Assembly: GCA_019750135.1 (NCBI GenBank)
Contig: JAIEOV010000004.1
Location: forward strand, 1-60,553
Reading direction: 5' to 3'
Source of the DNA: Reyranella sp.
Lineage (GTDB): Bacteria; Pseudomonadota; Alphaproteobacteria; Reyranellales; Reyranellaceae
DNA: 60,553 bases
Below are positions 16,806 to 25,516 of the stretch, one piece after another (the first letter of the stretch is position 1; every line of letters begins with the position of its first letter). The translations under genes and the position numbers were made by a program. The notes beneath the pieces were generated by a model that did no database searches, had not been told where the DNA came from, and saw nothing but the letters and a program-made list of their open reading frames with translations.

Positions 16806-18899
16806 ATGAGCCATCCCGACAAGCTGTTCACTTCGCTGTTCGAACCACGCCGCATTGCGTTGATCGGCGCTTCCGCCGATGTCACCAAGACGACATCGCG
16901 GCCGCAGCGCTTCCTGCGCAAGCACGGCTTCGCGGGCGAGATCCTGCCCATCAATCCGTCGCGGACCGAAATCCTGGGCGAGAAGGCCTACAAGGATCTC
17001 GACGCGGTCAGCGGCGATATCGATCACGCCTATATCCTGCTGAACGGCAAGGCTGCGGTCGATGCGCTGGCCGCGTGCGGCCGGCGCGGCGTCAAGGTAG
17101 TCTCGATCCTGGCCGGCGGCTTCGCCGATGCCGGCGCGGCGGGCGCCTCGATGCAGGACGATCTCGCGCGCATCGTGCGCGAGACCGGTGTGCGGCTGGT
17201 CGGGCCCAACAGCATCGGCACGGTCAGCACCGACCTGCCCGTGGCGCTCACCGCCAACGCGGCCTTCGCCGTCGACAAGCTGCGCACGGGCAACTGGGGC
17301 CTGGTCAGCCAGAGCGGCAGCCTGATCGGCGCCCTGCTGTCGCGCGCCGATGCACGCGGCATCGGCTTCTCGCGCCTGATCTCGGTCGGCAACGAGGTCG
17401 ATCTCAAGGTCGGCGAGATTGCCGACCTGATGGTCGACGATCCCAGGACCAAGGCCATCCTGCTGTTCATGGAGACGCTGCGCGACGGCGAGCGGCTGGC
17501 GCGGGCGGCGCGGCGCGCCCATGCCGCCGGCAAGCCGGTGATCGCCTACAAGCTCGGCCGCTCCGACATCGGCCAGGAACTCGCCAAGTCCCACACCGGC
17601 GCGATCGCCGGCTCCGACGCCACCTTCGATGCCTTCTGCCGCCGCCACGGCATCGTGCGCGTGTCGATGTTCGAATCGCTGGTCGACGTGCCGGCGCTGC
17701 TGGTCGATCGTCCGCCGGCAAAGGGCAAGCGGGTGGCGGTCGCCACGACGACCGGCGGCGGGGCGGCAATGGTGGTCGACAACATGGCGGTGGCCGGTCT
17801 CGACATCGCTGATCCGCCGCAGGCGCTGGTCGATTGGCTGAAGCCCCTCGGCATTGCGGCGGGCGAAGGCAAGCTGGTCGATCTCACCCTGGCGGGCGCC
17901 AAGCCCGAGATCGTGTCGGGCACGATCGAGCGCCTGCTGGCCGACGACGCGAACGACGCGGCGATCTTCGTCGTCGGCTCCTCGGCGCAGTTCAATCCCG
18001 AGCTCGCCGTCGAGCCGCTGCTGAAGTTTGCCAAGTCGGCGAAGCCCTTCGCCGTGGCGCTGACGCCCGCGGCCGACAAGTCGCTGGCCCTGCTGACGGC
18101 GGCCGGCGTGCCGGCCTTCCGGCATCCGGAGTCGTGTGCCGAGGCCATGGCGGCCTGCCTGTTGCGGCCGGCGCCGCAGCCGGTCCCTGTGCTCGCCGAG
18201 CCGACGCGCCAGACGCTCGACGCGCTCGAGGCCGGCCGCGTCAACGGCTTCGACGAGCGCCGCGCCGCCGACTTCTTCGGCGCGCTCGGCTTGCCGCTCG
18301 CCAAGGCGCTCGCCATTCCCGACGCCAAGCGTGTCGCCGCTGCGGTAAACGAGATCGGGGCGCCGGTGGTGTTGAAAATCCTGTCGCGCGACGTCGCCCA
18401 CAAGACCGAGGCTGGTGGCGTGGCGCTCGGCCTGCCCGACGGCCAGACGGCGGCGCTGGCCGCGCGCGAGATGGAAAGGCGTGTGAAGGCGCATAGCCCG
18501 CACGCCAAGCTCGACGGCTTCCTGATCCAGAAGATGGAGCGCGGGCTCGCTGAAGTGATTCTAGGCTTCCGGCGCGACCCGCTGGTCGGCCCGACCGTCA
18601 CGGTCGGCCTGGGTGGCGTCTTGGCCGAGATCTACAAGGATGCCGCCACGCGCCTCGCGCCGGTCGACGAGACCGAAGCGCGGCAGATGATCGACGAGGT
18701 CAAGGGGCTCGCCACCATCCGCGGCTACCGCAACCTGCCGCGCGGCGATGTTTCAGCACTGGCCAAGGCGATCGCGGCCTTTTCGACTTTGGCGCACGAG
18801 GCTTTTGCCGAGGTGTCGGAAGCGGAGATCAATCCGGTGCTGGTGAAGCGCGACGGCGAGGGCGTCGTTGCGGTCGACGGACTGGTGCTGCTGAAGTAG
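16806..18899 (+). CDS. Acyl-CoA synthetase, ADP-forming (acetate-CoA ligase family)
   Basis: 697 residues: CoA-binding Rossmann domain (IALIGASADVTK), succinyl-CoA-synthetase-like domains with the phosphohistidine H263 in KSHTGAIAGSD, then a C-terminal ATP-grasp domain with the second histidine in DVAHKTEAGGV. Both subunits of archaeal ACD are fused here. It makes acyl-CoA from a carboxylic acid with ATP giving ADP, or runs in reverse. The acid may be the ligand of the divergent Bug protein. It ends eight bases before a repeat element that separates it from convergent phhA. Confidence 0.92.
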   Translation: MSHPDKLFTSLFEPRRIALIGASADVTKTTSRPQRFLRKHGFAGEILPINPSRTEILGEKAYKDLDAVSGDIDHAYILLNGKAAVDALAACGRRGVKVVSILAGGFADAGAAGASMQDDLARIVRETGVRLVGPNSIGTVSTDLPVALTANAAFAVDKLRTGNWGLVSQSGSLIGALLSRADARGIGFSRLISVGNEVDLKVGEIADLMVDDPRTKAILLFMETLRDGERLARAARRAHAAGKPVIAYKLGRSDIGQELAKSHTGAIAGSDATFDAFCRRHGIVRVSMFESLVDVPALLVDRPPAKGKRVAVATTTGGGAAMVVDNMAVAGLDIADPPQALVDWLKPLGIAAGEGKLVDLTLAGAKPEIVSGTIERLLADDANDAAIFVVGSSAQFNPELAVEPLLKFAKSAKPFAVALTPAADKSLALLTAAGVPAFRHPESCAEAMAACLLRPAPQPVPVLAEPTRQTLDALEAGRVNGFDERRAADFFGALGLPLAKALAIPDAKRVAAAVNEIGAPVVLKILSRDVAHKTEAGGVALGLPDGQTAALAAREMERRVKAHSPHAKLDGFLIQKMERGLAEVILGFRRDPLVGPTVTVGLGGVLAEIYKDAATRLAPVDETEARQMIDEVKGLATIRGYRNLPRGDVSALAKAIAAFSTLAHEAFAEVSEAEINPVLVKRDGEGVVAVDGLVLLK

Positions 18900-18906
18900 G
18901 CGCTTG

Positions 18907-18954
18907 TCTTGCCGGAAGAATATGAGCGGCCTGGAGGCCCGCGGTCCGGCAAGA
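18907..18954. repeat. REPIN-like repeat, deletion derivative
   Basis: TCTTGCCGGA at 18907-18916 and its exact complement at 18945-18954 bound the element, with a GGCCT/AGGCC hairpin inside. Read on the minus strand, its first 33 bases match the left half of the element at 52988-53060 with one base missing. The second internal hairpin of that larger copy is lost here. It fills the gap between two convergent genes, so it may also stop transcription from both sides. Confidence 0.7.
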
Positions 18955-19704
18955 TCACGCCACGCGCGTCTGCGCTGCTTCGAAGAGCTGGCGGAAATCG
19001 TCCAGGACAAAGTACGTGTCCTGGAGCTTGTCGATCTGATAGGGGCGGCGCATGACGCTGGCTGCTTCGAAGGGCAGCCGCTCGACGCCGTCGCTTGACA
19101 TCGCGTGCTTCACTTCGGCGGCGGATGAGAGAATGCCCGCACCGTAGATTTTCAGACCCGCGGGCGTGCGGATCAGGCCGAACTCGACCGTGTACCAGTA
19201 GAGGCGCGCCAGAAGATCGATCTTGGCGCCGGCCTCGAGCGCGCGCTGGCCGTACATCTGCATATAGTCGGCGAACACCGGATTGCTGAGCAGCGGGACG
19301 TGGCCAAAGAAATCGTGGAACAGGTCCGGCTCGACCAGATAGTCGATCTCGGCGCGGGTGCGGATCCACACCGTCACCGGAAATCGCCGATGGGCGAGGT
19401 GATCGTAGAACACCGCGTCGGGAATGAGGCCGGGCACGCCGACGACGCGCCAGCCGGTCAGCTTCTCCAGGCGCGCACTCACCGCGTCGAAGTCGGGAAT
19501 GCCGGCGCCGATGCCGAGCGTCTCGAGGCCCTGCACGAACTCCTCGCACGCATGCGCCTTGGCGAGCGCGGTCTGGCGCTCGACCAGCAGGCGCCACACG
19601 GCTTGGTCTTCGTCGGAGTAGTCGCTCGTGTGCTGCGGCACCGTCCAGTCGGACGCCATGCCGGTGTAGTTGCCGCGAAGATTATCGAGAGGGGCGAGGT
19701 TCAT
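18955..19704 (-). CDS. phhA: Phenylalanine 4-monooxygenase
   Basis: 249 residues, the length of bacterial single-domain phenylalanine hydroxylases. Iron ligands H130 and H135 (LFHDFFGHVPLL) and E174 (YWYTVEFGLI) are present, together with TGWRVVGVPGLI and the YSDEDQAVWRLL helix. The enzyme converts phenylalanine to tyrosine with tetrahydropterin and O2. ATG 19704 was chosen because the N-terminal LRGNY...TVPQ segment matches alphaproteobacterial homologues. A longer ATG at 19788 would start inside the AT-rich operator region. It is divergent from an Lrp-type regulator that likely controls it in response to an amino acid. Confidence 0.94.
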   Translation of the reverse strand: MNLAPLDNLRGNYTGMASDWTVPQHTSDYSDEDQAVWRLLVERQTALAKAHACEEFVQGLETLGIGAGIPDFDAVSARLEKLTGWRVVGVPGLIPDAVFYDHLAHRRFPVTVWIRTRAEIDYLVEPDLFHDFFGHVPLLSNPVFADYMQMYGQRALEAGAKIDLLARLYWYTVEFGLIRTPAGLKIYGAGILSSAAEVKHAMSSDGVERLPFEAASVMRRPYQIDKLQDTYFVLDDFRQLFEAAQTRVA

Positions 19705-19772
19705 GAGCGGAATATGGCGACGAGGGGTGTAGGGAATCCCGGCAAAGTTGGGCTGTCCGGAACGCCAGAATG

Positions 19773-19811
19773 GGGATAATATCTCCATATTATAAATAAT
19801 TTAGGGATAAT
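19773..19811. promoter_or_regulatory. AT-rich Lrp-type operator/promoter region between phhA and its regulator
   Basis: This short stretch is strikingly AT-rich against GC-rich surroundings. GGGATAAT occurs at 19773-19780 and again at 19804-19811, 31 bases apart (about three helical turns). The second copy forms a near-palindrome with the following CCC. This fits a multi-site Lrp/AsnC operator covering both divergent promoters. Binding is inferred. Confidence 0.55.
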
Positions 19812-19815
19812 CCCT

Positions 19816-20307
19816 ATGATGGAGTTGGATGACATCGATAAACGGATCGTCGCTGCCCTGCAGGCCGAGGGCCGCCTGCCGATCGTCGACCTCGCCGATC
19901 GTGTCGGCCTGTCGCCGACGCCCTGCCAGCGCCGTGTGAAGCGCCTGGAAGAAGAAGGGGTGATCACGCGCTACGCCGCCCTGGTCTCCCCGCCGGCGAT
20001 GGGGCTCGGCCTGCAGGCGCTGGTCCAGGTGACGCTCGACGACCACTCGGAGAAGGTCGTCGAGGCGTTCGAGGCCGAGATTCGCGCCCGGCCCGAGGTC
20101 GTGGCTTGTTACGCCGTGACCGGCGACATGGATTTCCTGCTGCATGTGCTGACGCCCGACCTCGCGAGCTTCAGCGACTTCGCTCTGAAGGCGCTGCTGC
20201 GCATGCCGGGCGTCCGCGGCACGCGCTCGTCCTTCATCATGCAGGCGGTGAAGACCGATCTTGCCTGGGCGCCGATTCCGCAGTCGCCGGCGCGCAAGAG
20301 TCGCTAG
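19816..20307 (+). CDS. Lrp/AsnC family transcriptional regulator
   Basis: 163 residues. An N-terminal helix-turn-helix (MELDDIDKRIVAALQAEGR..., then GLSPTPCQRRVKRLEEEGVI) is followed by a RAM ligand-binding domain (ALVQVTLDDHSEKVVEAFEAE and VTGDMDFLLHV). Such regulators sense amino acids. Its position, divergent from phhA across an AT-rich 111-base gap, points to phenylalanine or tyrosine as effector, as known for PhhR-less Lrp/phhA pairs. Two consecutive ATG codons could each serve as start. Its end overlaps the convergent small protein by four bases. Confidence 0.94.
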   Translation: MMELDDIDKRIVAALQAEGRLPIVDLADRVGLSPTPCQRRVKRLEEEGVITRYAALVSPPAMGLGLQALVQVTLDDHSEKVVEAFEAEIRARPEVVACYAVTGDMDFLLHVLTPDLASFSDFALKALLRMPGVRGTRSSFIMQAVKTDLAWAPIPQSPARKSR

Positions 20308-20600
20308 ACGCCGTACTCGGGCGACTCCAGCGGCGGCACGGTCTCGGGCTGCGCCGGCGGCGGCACGGTGAAAGCCTTGTCGCGCAACAGCTTCTCCATC
20401 ATGGCGATGCCCTTCTCGGTATTGCCTTCCTGGCAATAGAGATCCGCCAAGATGCGCGTGTGATTGCGCCGGCCGTCGGAGTTGAGGCTCCGGCCGACAC
20501 CGTAGCGGTCGTAGAAGGCCACGAGCTGGCGGCAACGCGCTGCGGGGTCGACGGTCGCTTGCGCCAGCTGGGCGGCGACGAGCAGGGTAACGATCTCCAT
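20304..20600 (-). CDS. Small protein of unknown function, TPR-like
   Basis: 98 residues. An uncleaved-looking or weak signal (MEIVTLLVAAQLAQATV) precedes a helical segment, RILADLYCQEGNTEKGIAMMEKLL, that has the spacing of a single tetratricopeptide repeat. A proline-rich tail follows. I do not recognise a family. It lies five bases downstream of the PLP dehydratase on the same strand and is probably co-transcribed with it. Confidence 0.6.
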   Translation of the reverse strand: MEIVTLLVAAQLAQATVDPAARCRQLVAFYDRYGVGRSLNSDGRRNHTRILADLYCQEGNTEKGIAMMEKLLRDKAFTVPPPAQPETVPPLESPEYGV

Positions 20601-20605
20601 CCAGC

Positions 20606-21571
20606 CTAGACGGGACCACGATCGGCGAGCAGGTGCAAGTAGAGAGGCCGGTCGATGTTTCCACCGCTCAGCACCAGGCCGACCCGCTTGCCGGCCATGC
20701 GCTGGCGTTCCTGCATCAAGGCGGCGAGGGCGGCGGCGCCCGCGCCTTCGGTCAGCTGGTGCGTATCCTCGTAGTAGGCGCGCATGGCCGCGCCGATCTC
20801 GGCGTCGCTCACCTGCACGATGCGGTCGGCGCCCTTCAGGATGACAGCGAGCGCCTCGGCGTCGGGGCCGCGCACGGCCATGCCGTCGGCCATGGTGTCG
20901 GCGCTGTTGGTCGGCACGACCTTGCCGGCGGCAAACGACAAGGCGTAGGCCGGTGCTTCGGTCGACACCACGCCCACCACCTTGGTCGCGGGGCTGAGCG
21001 CGTCGCGCATCGAGATCACGCCGCAGATGCCCGAGCCCAGGCCGATCGGCACATAGACCGTATCGAGCGCCGGCGCGCCGCGGAACAGCTCAAGCGCATA
21101 GGTCGCTACGCCGCGCACCAGGTCGCGGTGGAAGGACGGGATCATCGACAGTCCGCGTTCGTCGGCTAGCCGCATGGCGGCATCCTTCGCGGCGTCGAAG
21201 TCGTGTCCGGCCTCGACCAGCTCCGCCCCGAAGGCTCGCATGGCCGCGTTCTTCTCCACCGAATTGCCCTGCGGCACGACGATGGTGGCGGCAATGCCGA
21301 CCTTGGCGGCGCCGACCGCGATGCTCTGGCCGTGATTGCCCCGGGTCGCGCTGACAACGCCCTTGAGGCCGGGCTGCGCGCGCTTCAGCCGATCCATGTA
21401 GACCAGCCCGCCGCGCACCTTGAAGGCGCCGATCGGCGTGTGGTTCTCGTGCTTCACCCAGACTTCGCAGCCCGTGCGCTTGGCGAGCAACGGCCAGGCA
21501 TATTGCGCCGTCGGCGGCATGGCCGCGTAGACAACTTGCGCTGCGTCTTCGACTTCCTGCAGAGACAACAT
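20606..21571 (-). CDS. Threonine/serine dehydratase-like PLP enzyme (fold type II)
   Basis: 321 residues. PLP lysine K51 sits in HTPIGAFKVRGG, the cofactor-contacting SATRGNHGQSIA follows, and a glycine-rich phosphate loop (GLGSGICG) lies in the middle. It has no ACT regulatory domain, so it is a catabolic-type dehydratase or an amino-acid racemase/hydroxyamino-acid ammonia-lyase, possibly like EutB of ectoine use. The reaction would release ammonia and a 2-oxo acid. It is divergent from the M20 amidohydrolase, so the pair may cleave an N-acyl amino acid and deaminate the product. Confidence 0.9.
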   Translation of the reverse strand: MLSLQEVEDAAQVVYAAMPPTAQYAWPLLAKRTGCEVWVKHENHTPIGAFKVRGGLVYMDRLKRAQPGLKGVVSATRGNHGQSIAVGAAKVGIAATIVVPQGNSVEKNAAMRAFGAELVEAGHDFDAAKDAAMRLADERGLSMIPSFHRDLVRGVATYALELFRGAPALDTVYVPIGLGSGICGVISMRDALSPATKVVGVVSTEAPAYALSFAAGKVVPTNSADTMADGMAVRGPDAEALAVILKGADRIVQVSDAEIGAAMRAYYEDTHQLTEGAGAAALAALMQERQRMAGKRVGLVLSGGNIDRPLYLHLLADRGPV

Positions 21572-21630
21572 GGTACCACTTTGGGCTAAGATGCCCCGTC
21601 TTCCAATTGGTCTTCCAGCCGGAGTACCCG

Positions 21631-22794
21631 ATGCCTGTTCTGCCGCGTTCGCTCGAGATCCAGGGTGAGATTTCCGCCATCCGCCGCGACATCCACGCCC
21701 ATCCCGAGCTCGCCTACGAAGAAACGCGGACGTCGGACATCGTCGCGGCCAAGCTCACCGAGTGGGGGCTGGAAGTGACGCGCGGGCTCGGCAGGACCGG
21801 CGTGGTAGGAACCCTGCGCAAGGGCAACTCGTTGAAATCCATCGGCCTTCGCGCCGACATGGATGCGCTGCCGATGGAAGAGAACAACGATTTCCAGCAC
21901 CGCTCGCAGAATGCCGGGCGCATGCATGCCTGCGGCCATGACGGCCACACGGCCATGCTGCTGGGCGCCGCCAAGATGATGAGCGAGAAGCGCGACTTCG
22001 AAGGCGCGGTGCACTTCATCTTCCAGCCGGCCGAGGAAGGCGGCGGCGGCGCCAAGGCCATGATCGAGGACGGCCTGTTCGAGAAGTTCCCCTGCGACGC
22101 CGTCTTCGCCATCCACAACAAGCCGGGCGTGCCGCTCGGCCACATCGTCACCAAGCCCGGGCCGCTGCTGGCCGCAGCAGACCGCTGGGACATCCGCATC
22201 ACCGGCAAGGGCGGCCATGCCGCCCATCCGCATCTTGCCATCGATCCCCTGGTGGTGGGCGCCAACGTCGTGCTGGCCCTGCAGACCATCGTCGCCCGCA
22301 ACATCGATCCCTTGGACGCCACCGTGGTGACGGTCGGCTTCTTCAAGGCGGGCTCGGCCTACAACGTCATCCCGGCCGACGTGCATATCGGCGGCACCAC
22401 CCGCACCACGACGCCGGCCAACCGCGAGCTGGTCAAGCGCCGCATCGACGAGATCTGCCGCGGCGCCGAGCAGATGCACGGCGTGAAGATCGAAGTCGAG
22501 CACCGGCCGGGCTATCCGCCGACGGTGAACAACGACGAGCGCGTGCGTTTCGCCCTCGAGGTGGCGGCGGGCGTCTGCGGCGATCACGCGGTGAGCGACA
22601 AGGTCCGCCCCAGCATGGGCGCGGAGGACTTTTCCTACATGCTGGAGAAGGTGCCGGGCGCCATGGTGATGCTGGGCAACGGCGGGACGGCGAGCCTGCA
22701 TAACCCCAGCTACGACTTCAACGACATGGCCATCCCGTTCGGCGTCAGCTTCTTCGTGCGCACCGTCGAGCGCTTCCTCGAGAAGCGGGCGTAA
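21631..22794 (+). CDS. M20 family metallo-amidohydrolase (hippurate hydrolase-like)
   Basis: 387 residues. Metal site C101-G-H103-D-G-H106 (HACGHDGHTAMLLG), then catalytic/metal glutamates E135-E136 (QPAEEGGGGAKAM), define the M20D aminoacylase/hippuricase group. It hydrolyses N-acyl amino acids or related amides in the cytoplasm. ATG 21631 follows GGAG at proper spacing; a TTG at 21607 is unlikely. It is followed by a strong hairpin and then the NdvA-like exporter. Confidence 0.93.
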   Translation: MPVLPRSLEIQGEISAIRRDIHAHPELAYEETRTSDIVAAKLTEWGLEVTRGLGRTGVVGTLRKGNSLKSIGLRADMDALPMEENNDFQHRSQNAGRMHACGHDGHTAMLLGAAKMMSEKRDFEGAVHFIFQPAEEGGGGAKAMIEDGLFEKFPCDAVFAIHNKPGVPLGHIVTKPGPLLAAADRWDIRITGKGGHAAHPHLAIDPLVVGANVVLALQTIVARNIDPLDATVVTVGFFKAGSAYNVIPADVHIGGTTRTTTPANRELVKRRIDEICRGAEQMHGVKIEVEHRPGYPPTVNNDERVRFALEVAAGVCGDHAVSDKVRPSMGAEDFSYMLEKVPGAMVMLGNGGTASLHNPSYDFNDMAIPFGVSFFVRTVERFLEKRA

Positions 22795-22812
22795 GCGATG
22801 ACTGTTTTCATC

Positions 22813-22837
22813 AGCGAAGCGCGGACCGCGCTTCGCT
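22813..22837 (+). terminator. Perfect 12-base inverted repeat between amidohydrolase and exporter
   Basis: AGCGAAGCGCGG and its exact complement flank a single central base. It sits 18 bases after the amidohydrolase stop and three bases before the exporter ATG, so it likely terminates the first transcript. In RNA it would also bury the exporter ribosome site, which suggests the exporter is expressed poorly or from leaderless/alternative initiation. Confidence 0.6.
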
Positions 22838-22840
22838 AGC

Positions 22841-24601
22841 ATGGAATTCTTTCGAGTCTACGGTCGGGTCATCGGTCTCCTGAAGGCCGAGCGCGGGCTT
22901 GCGATCATGCTGGCGCTGGCCAACGTCGCGGTGGCGGCGCTGCAGTTCTACGAGCCGGTGCTCTTCGGCAAGGTCGTCGACCTTCTGAGCACGGCGCGCG
23001 ACAAGCCGGTCGACGTGCTGTGGCGCGAGGCGCGCGAGCTGCTGGTCCTGTGGGCGGCGGTCGGCATCGGCGGCATCGTGGCCAACATCATCGTCTCCCT
23101 GCAGGCCGACCGCATGGCCCATCGCCGGCGGCTGGGCGCCATGGCCACCTTCTTCGAGCACGTGCTGGTCCTGCCCTTTGCCTTCCATCACAGCCAGCAT
23201 TCGGGCCGCCTGCTGAAGGTCATGCTGACCGGCGTTGACCACCTGTTCGGCATCTGGCTGTCATTCTTCCGCGAGAACCTCGCGACCTTCGTCGCCCTCT
23301 TCATCATGCTGCCCCTCAGCCTGTTCATGAACTGGCGGCTGGGCCTGCTGCTGATCGTGCTGATCATCTTCTTCGCCGTAGCCAATGCCTGGGTCGTCGG
23401 CCGCACCGACCGCCTGCAGCAGCAAGTCGAGGACCGCCACAGCGAGCTCGCCAGCCGGGCCGGCGATGCGTTGGGCAACATCCACCTGATCCAGAGCTTC
23501 GTGCGGCTGGGCCAGGAAACCGGCGAGATGCATCGTATCATCCGCGAGACGCTGGCGGCGCAGTATCCGGTGCTGAACTGGTGGGCGCTGCTCTCAGTGC
23601 TGACCCGCGCCGCCTCGACCGTCACGGTCATCCTGATCTTCGTGCTGGGCACCTGGCTCTATACGCGCGGCGAGGCCAGCGTCGGCGAGATCGTGAGCTT
23701 CATGGGCTTCGCCACCCTGCTGATCAGCCGCATGGACCAGGCCTCGGGCTTCGTGAGCCGCATCTTCTTCCAGATGCCGGCGCTGGCCGATTTCTTCCGC
23801 GTGCTCGATTCGCAGTCGACCGTGCCCGACAATCCGCACGGCAAGGACATCGGCCGCGCCAAGGGCGATGTCGAGTTCGACGACATCAACTTCTCCTACG
23901 ACGGCAAGCGGCCGGCGCTTGTTCATTTCTCGCTGCAAGTGCCGACCGGGACCACGGTCGCCTTCGTCGGCCCGACCGGCGCGGGCAAGAGCACCGCGCT
24001 ATCGCTGCTGCATCGCATGTGGGATGCCCAGTCGGGTGTCATCCGGATCGACGGCATGGACCATCGCGACATCAAGCTGGAGTCGCTGCGCCGCAATATC
24101 GGCGTGGTGTTCCAGGACAGCACGATGTTCTACCGCTCGATCGCCGACAACCTGCGCATCGGCAAGCCCGACGCCACCCAAACCGAGCTCGAGGAGGCGG
24201 CGAAGCTTGCGGAGGCGCACGACTTCATCATGCGCCAGCCCAACGGCTACGACACCATGGTGGGCGAGCGCGGCACGACGCTGTCCGGCGGCGAGCGCCA
24301 GCGGCTGGCGATCGCCCGGGCCCTGCTCAAGAACCCGCCGATCCTGATCCTCGACGAGGCGACCAGCGCACTCGATTCGGTGACCGAGGCGCGCATCCAG
24401 AAGGCGCTGAAGGCGCTGATGACCGGCCGCACCACCTTCATCATCGCCCATCGCCTGTCGACCATCCGCGACGCCGACCTGGTCGTGGTGTTCGAGCACG
24501 GCCGCGTGGTCGAGCAGGGCAACTACCAGGAACTGGTGGCTCAGGGCGGCGCCTTCGCACGCCTGGTGGCGACCCAGCAGGCCGGCATCGAGGCGGCCTG
24601 A
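22841..24601 (+). CDS. ABC exporter, half-transporter with fused ATPase (NdvA/glucan exporter-like)
   Basis: 586 residues. Six membrane helices (about 1-300) join an ATPase domain with Walker [10 protein letters not shown] (about 376), signature LSGGERQ (about 480) and Walker B ILILDEA. The membrane domain motifs [21 protein letters not shown] and [19 protein letters not shown] closely recall NdvA/ChvA, the cyclic beta-1,2-glucan exporter, but no NdvB-type glucan synthase is nearby. It works as a homodimer in the inner membrane. The substrate remains unproven; a lipid or peptide exporter is possible. A GST-like gene follows three bases later. Confidence 0.9.
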   Translation: MEFFRVYGRVIGLLKAERGLAIMLALANVAVAALQFYEPVLFGKVVDLLSTARDKPVDVLWREARELLVLWAAVGIGGIVANIIVSLQADRMAHRRRLGAMATFFEHVLVLPFAFHHSQHSGRLLKVMLTGVDHLFGIWLSFFRENLATFVALFIMLPLSLFMNWRLGLLLIVLIIFFAVANAWVVGRTDRLQQQVEDRHSELASRAGDALGNIHLIQSFVRLGQETGEMHRIIRETLAAQYPVLNWWALLSVLTRAASTVTVILIFVLGTWLYTRGEASVGEIVSFMGFATLLISRMDQASGFVSRIFFQMPALADFFRVLDSQSTVPDNPHGKDIGRAKGDVEFDDINFSYDGKRPALVHFSLQVPTGTTVAFVGPTGAGKSTALSLLHRMWDAQSGVIRIDGMDHRDIKLESLRRNIGVVFQDSTMFYRSIADNLRIGKPDATQTELEEAAKLAEAHDFIMRQPNGYDTMVGERGTTLSGGERQRLAIARALLKNPPILILDEATSALDSVTEARIQKALKALMTGRTTFIIAHRLSTIRDADLVVVFEHGRVVEQGNYQELVAQGGAFARLVATQQAGIEAA

Positions 24602-24603
24602 GT

Positions 24604-25413
24604 ATGGCCGAACCTGCCGAGCTCGCCGGCGCCAGGCCGCGCCTCTATCACGCGCTATCGTCCTACTATTCGATGATTGCACGGCTTGCGCTCGTCGAAG
24701 GCGGGATCGCCTACGAATCGGTCGTGATCGATATCCATCTCAAGATGGTTCAGCAGCGGCCGGACTATGTGCGGCTCAATCCCAACATGACCGTGCCGAC
24801 GCTGGTGCTGGCCGACCGTATCCTCGACCAGAGCCGGGACATCGCCGAGTACGCGCTGGGCGTCAGCGAAGCCGCGCTGGATGGAGACACGAAAGCCTGG
24901 CTCGACCTTCACTACGGCTATCCGATCGAGGAGCTGACCTTCGGTGGGCTTCTCGCCCGCAGTCCCCTGGCGCGCATCATGGTTCCCAGGCGGCTCGAGT
25001 CCGTCCGGCGCCGCCTGCTCGAACGCGCCAAGCAGAATCCCGATCTCGCCAAGATCTATGAGGAACGCGCCGAGGTCTTCGCCGGGCGCATCCGCGCCTT
25101 CGATCCCGCGGCTGTAGCGCGGCTCTCCGAGAAGCGTCGCGCCGAAGCGATCGGCTTCATGGATCGGCTCGAGCAGACGCTTGGCGATGGTCGCGGCGTG
25201 CTCGTGCCGCCGGCCTATGGCGCCGCCGACGTGGTGTGGACCGTGTTCCTCGCCCGCATGGAATTCGTCGGCATGGGCGCCGAGCTTCAGAAGCGGCCGG
25301 CGCTTGCGCGCTATTGGCGTGCCATGCAGGCACGCCCCAGCTTCGGCCCGGCGGATATCTGGACGAAATTGCATGTCTTCCGCCTGATCGGCGGGGTGGT
25401 GGGCGTCCGTTAA
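24604..25413 (+). CDS. Glutathione S-transferase family protein
   Basis: 269 residues, longer than most GSTs. The N-terminal thioredoxin-like part ([37 protein letters not shown]) lacks a clear catalytic Cys and may use the Ser/Tyr cluster at residues 19-22. A long helical C-terminal domain follows, with an insert of basic helices around residue 125-150. It begins two bases after the exporter stop, so it is in the same operon. The partner function is unknown. Confidence 0.85.
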   Translation: MAEPAELAGARPRLYHALSSYYSMIARLALVEGGIAYESVVIDIHLKMVQQRPDYVRLNPNMTVPTLVLADRILDQSRDIAEYALGVSEAALDGDTKAWLDLHYGYPIEELTFGGLLARSPLARIMVPRRLESVRRRLLERAKQNPDLAKIYEERAEVFAGRIRAFDPAAVARLSEKRRAEAIGFMDRLEQTLGDGRGVLVPPAYGAADVVWTVFLARMEFVGMGAELQKRPALARYWRAMQARPSFGPADIWTKLHVFRLIGGVVGVR

Positions 25414-25516
25414 TCAGGGCCGCTGGCTGGCATAGAATCTGCCTGATATCCCCTTGGCGGATGTGTTTTGTCCGCCTAAGAGTCGCCGGACGGGGAACGA
25501 AGAGGGGCAGACGGAC

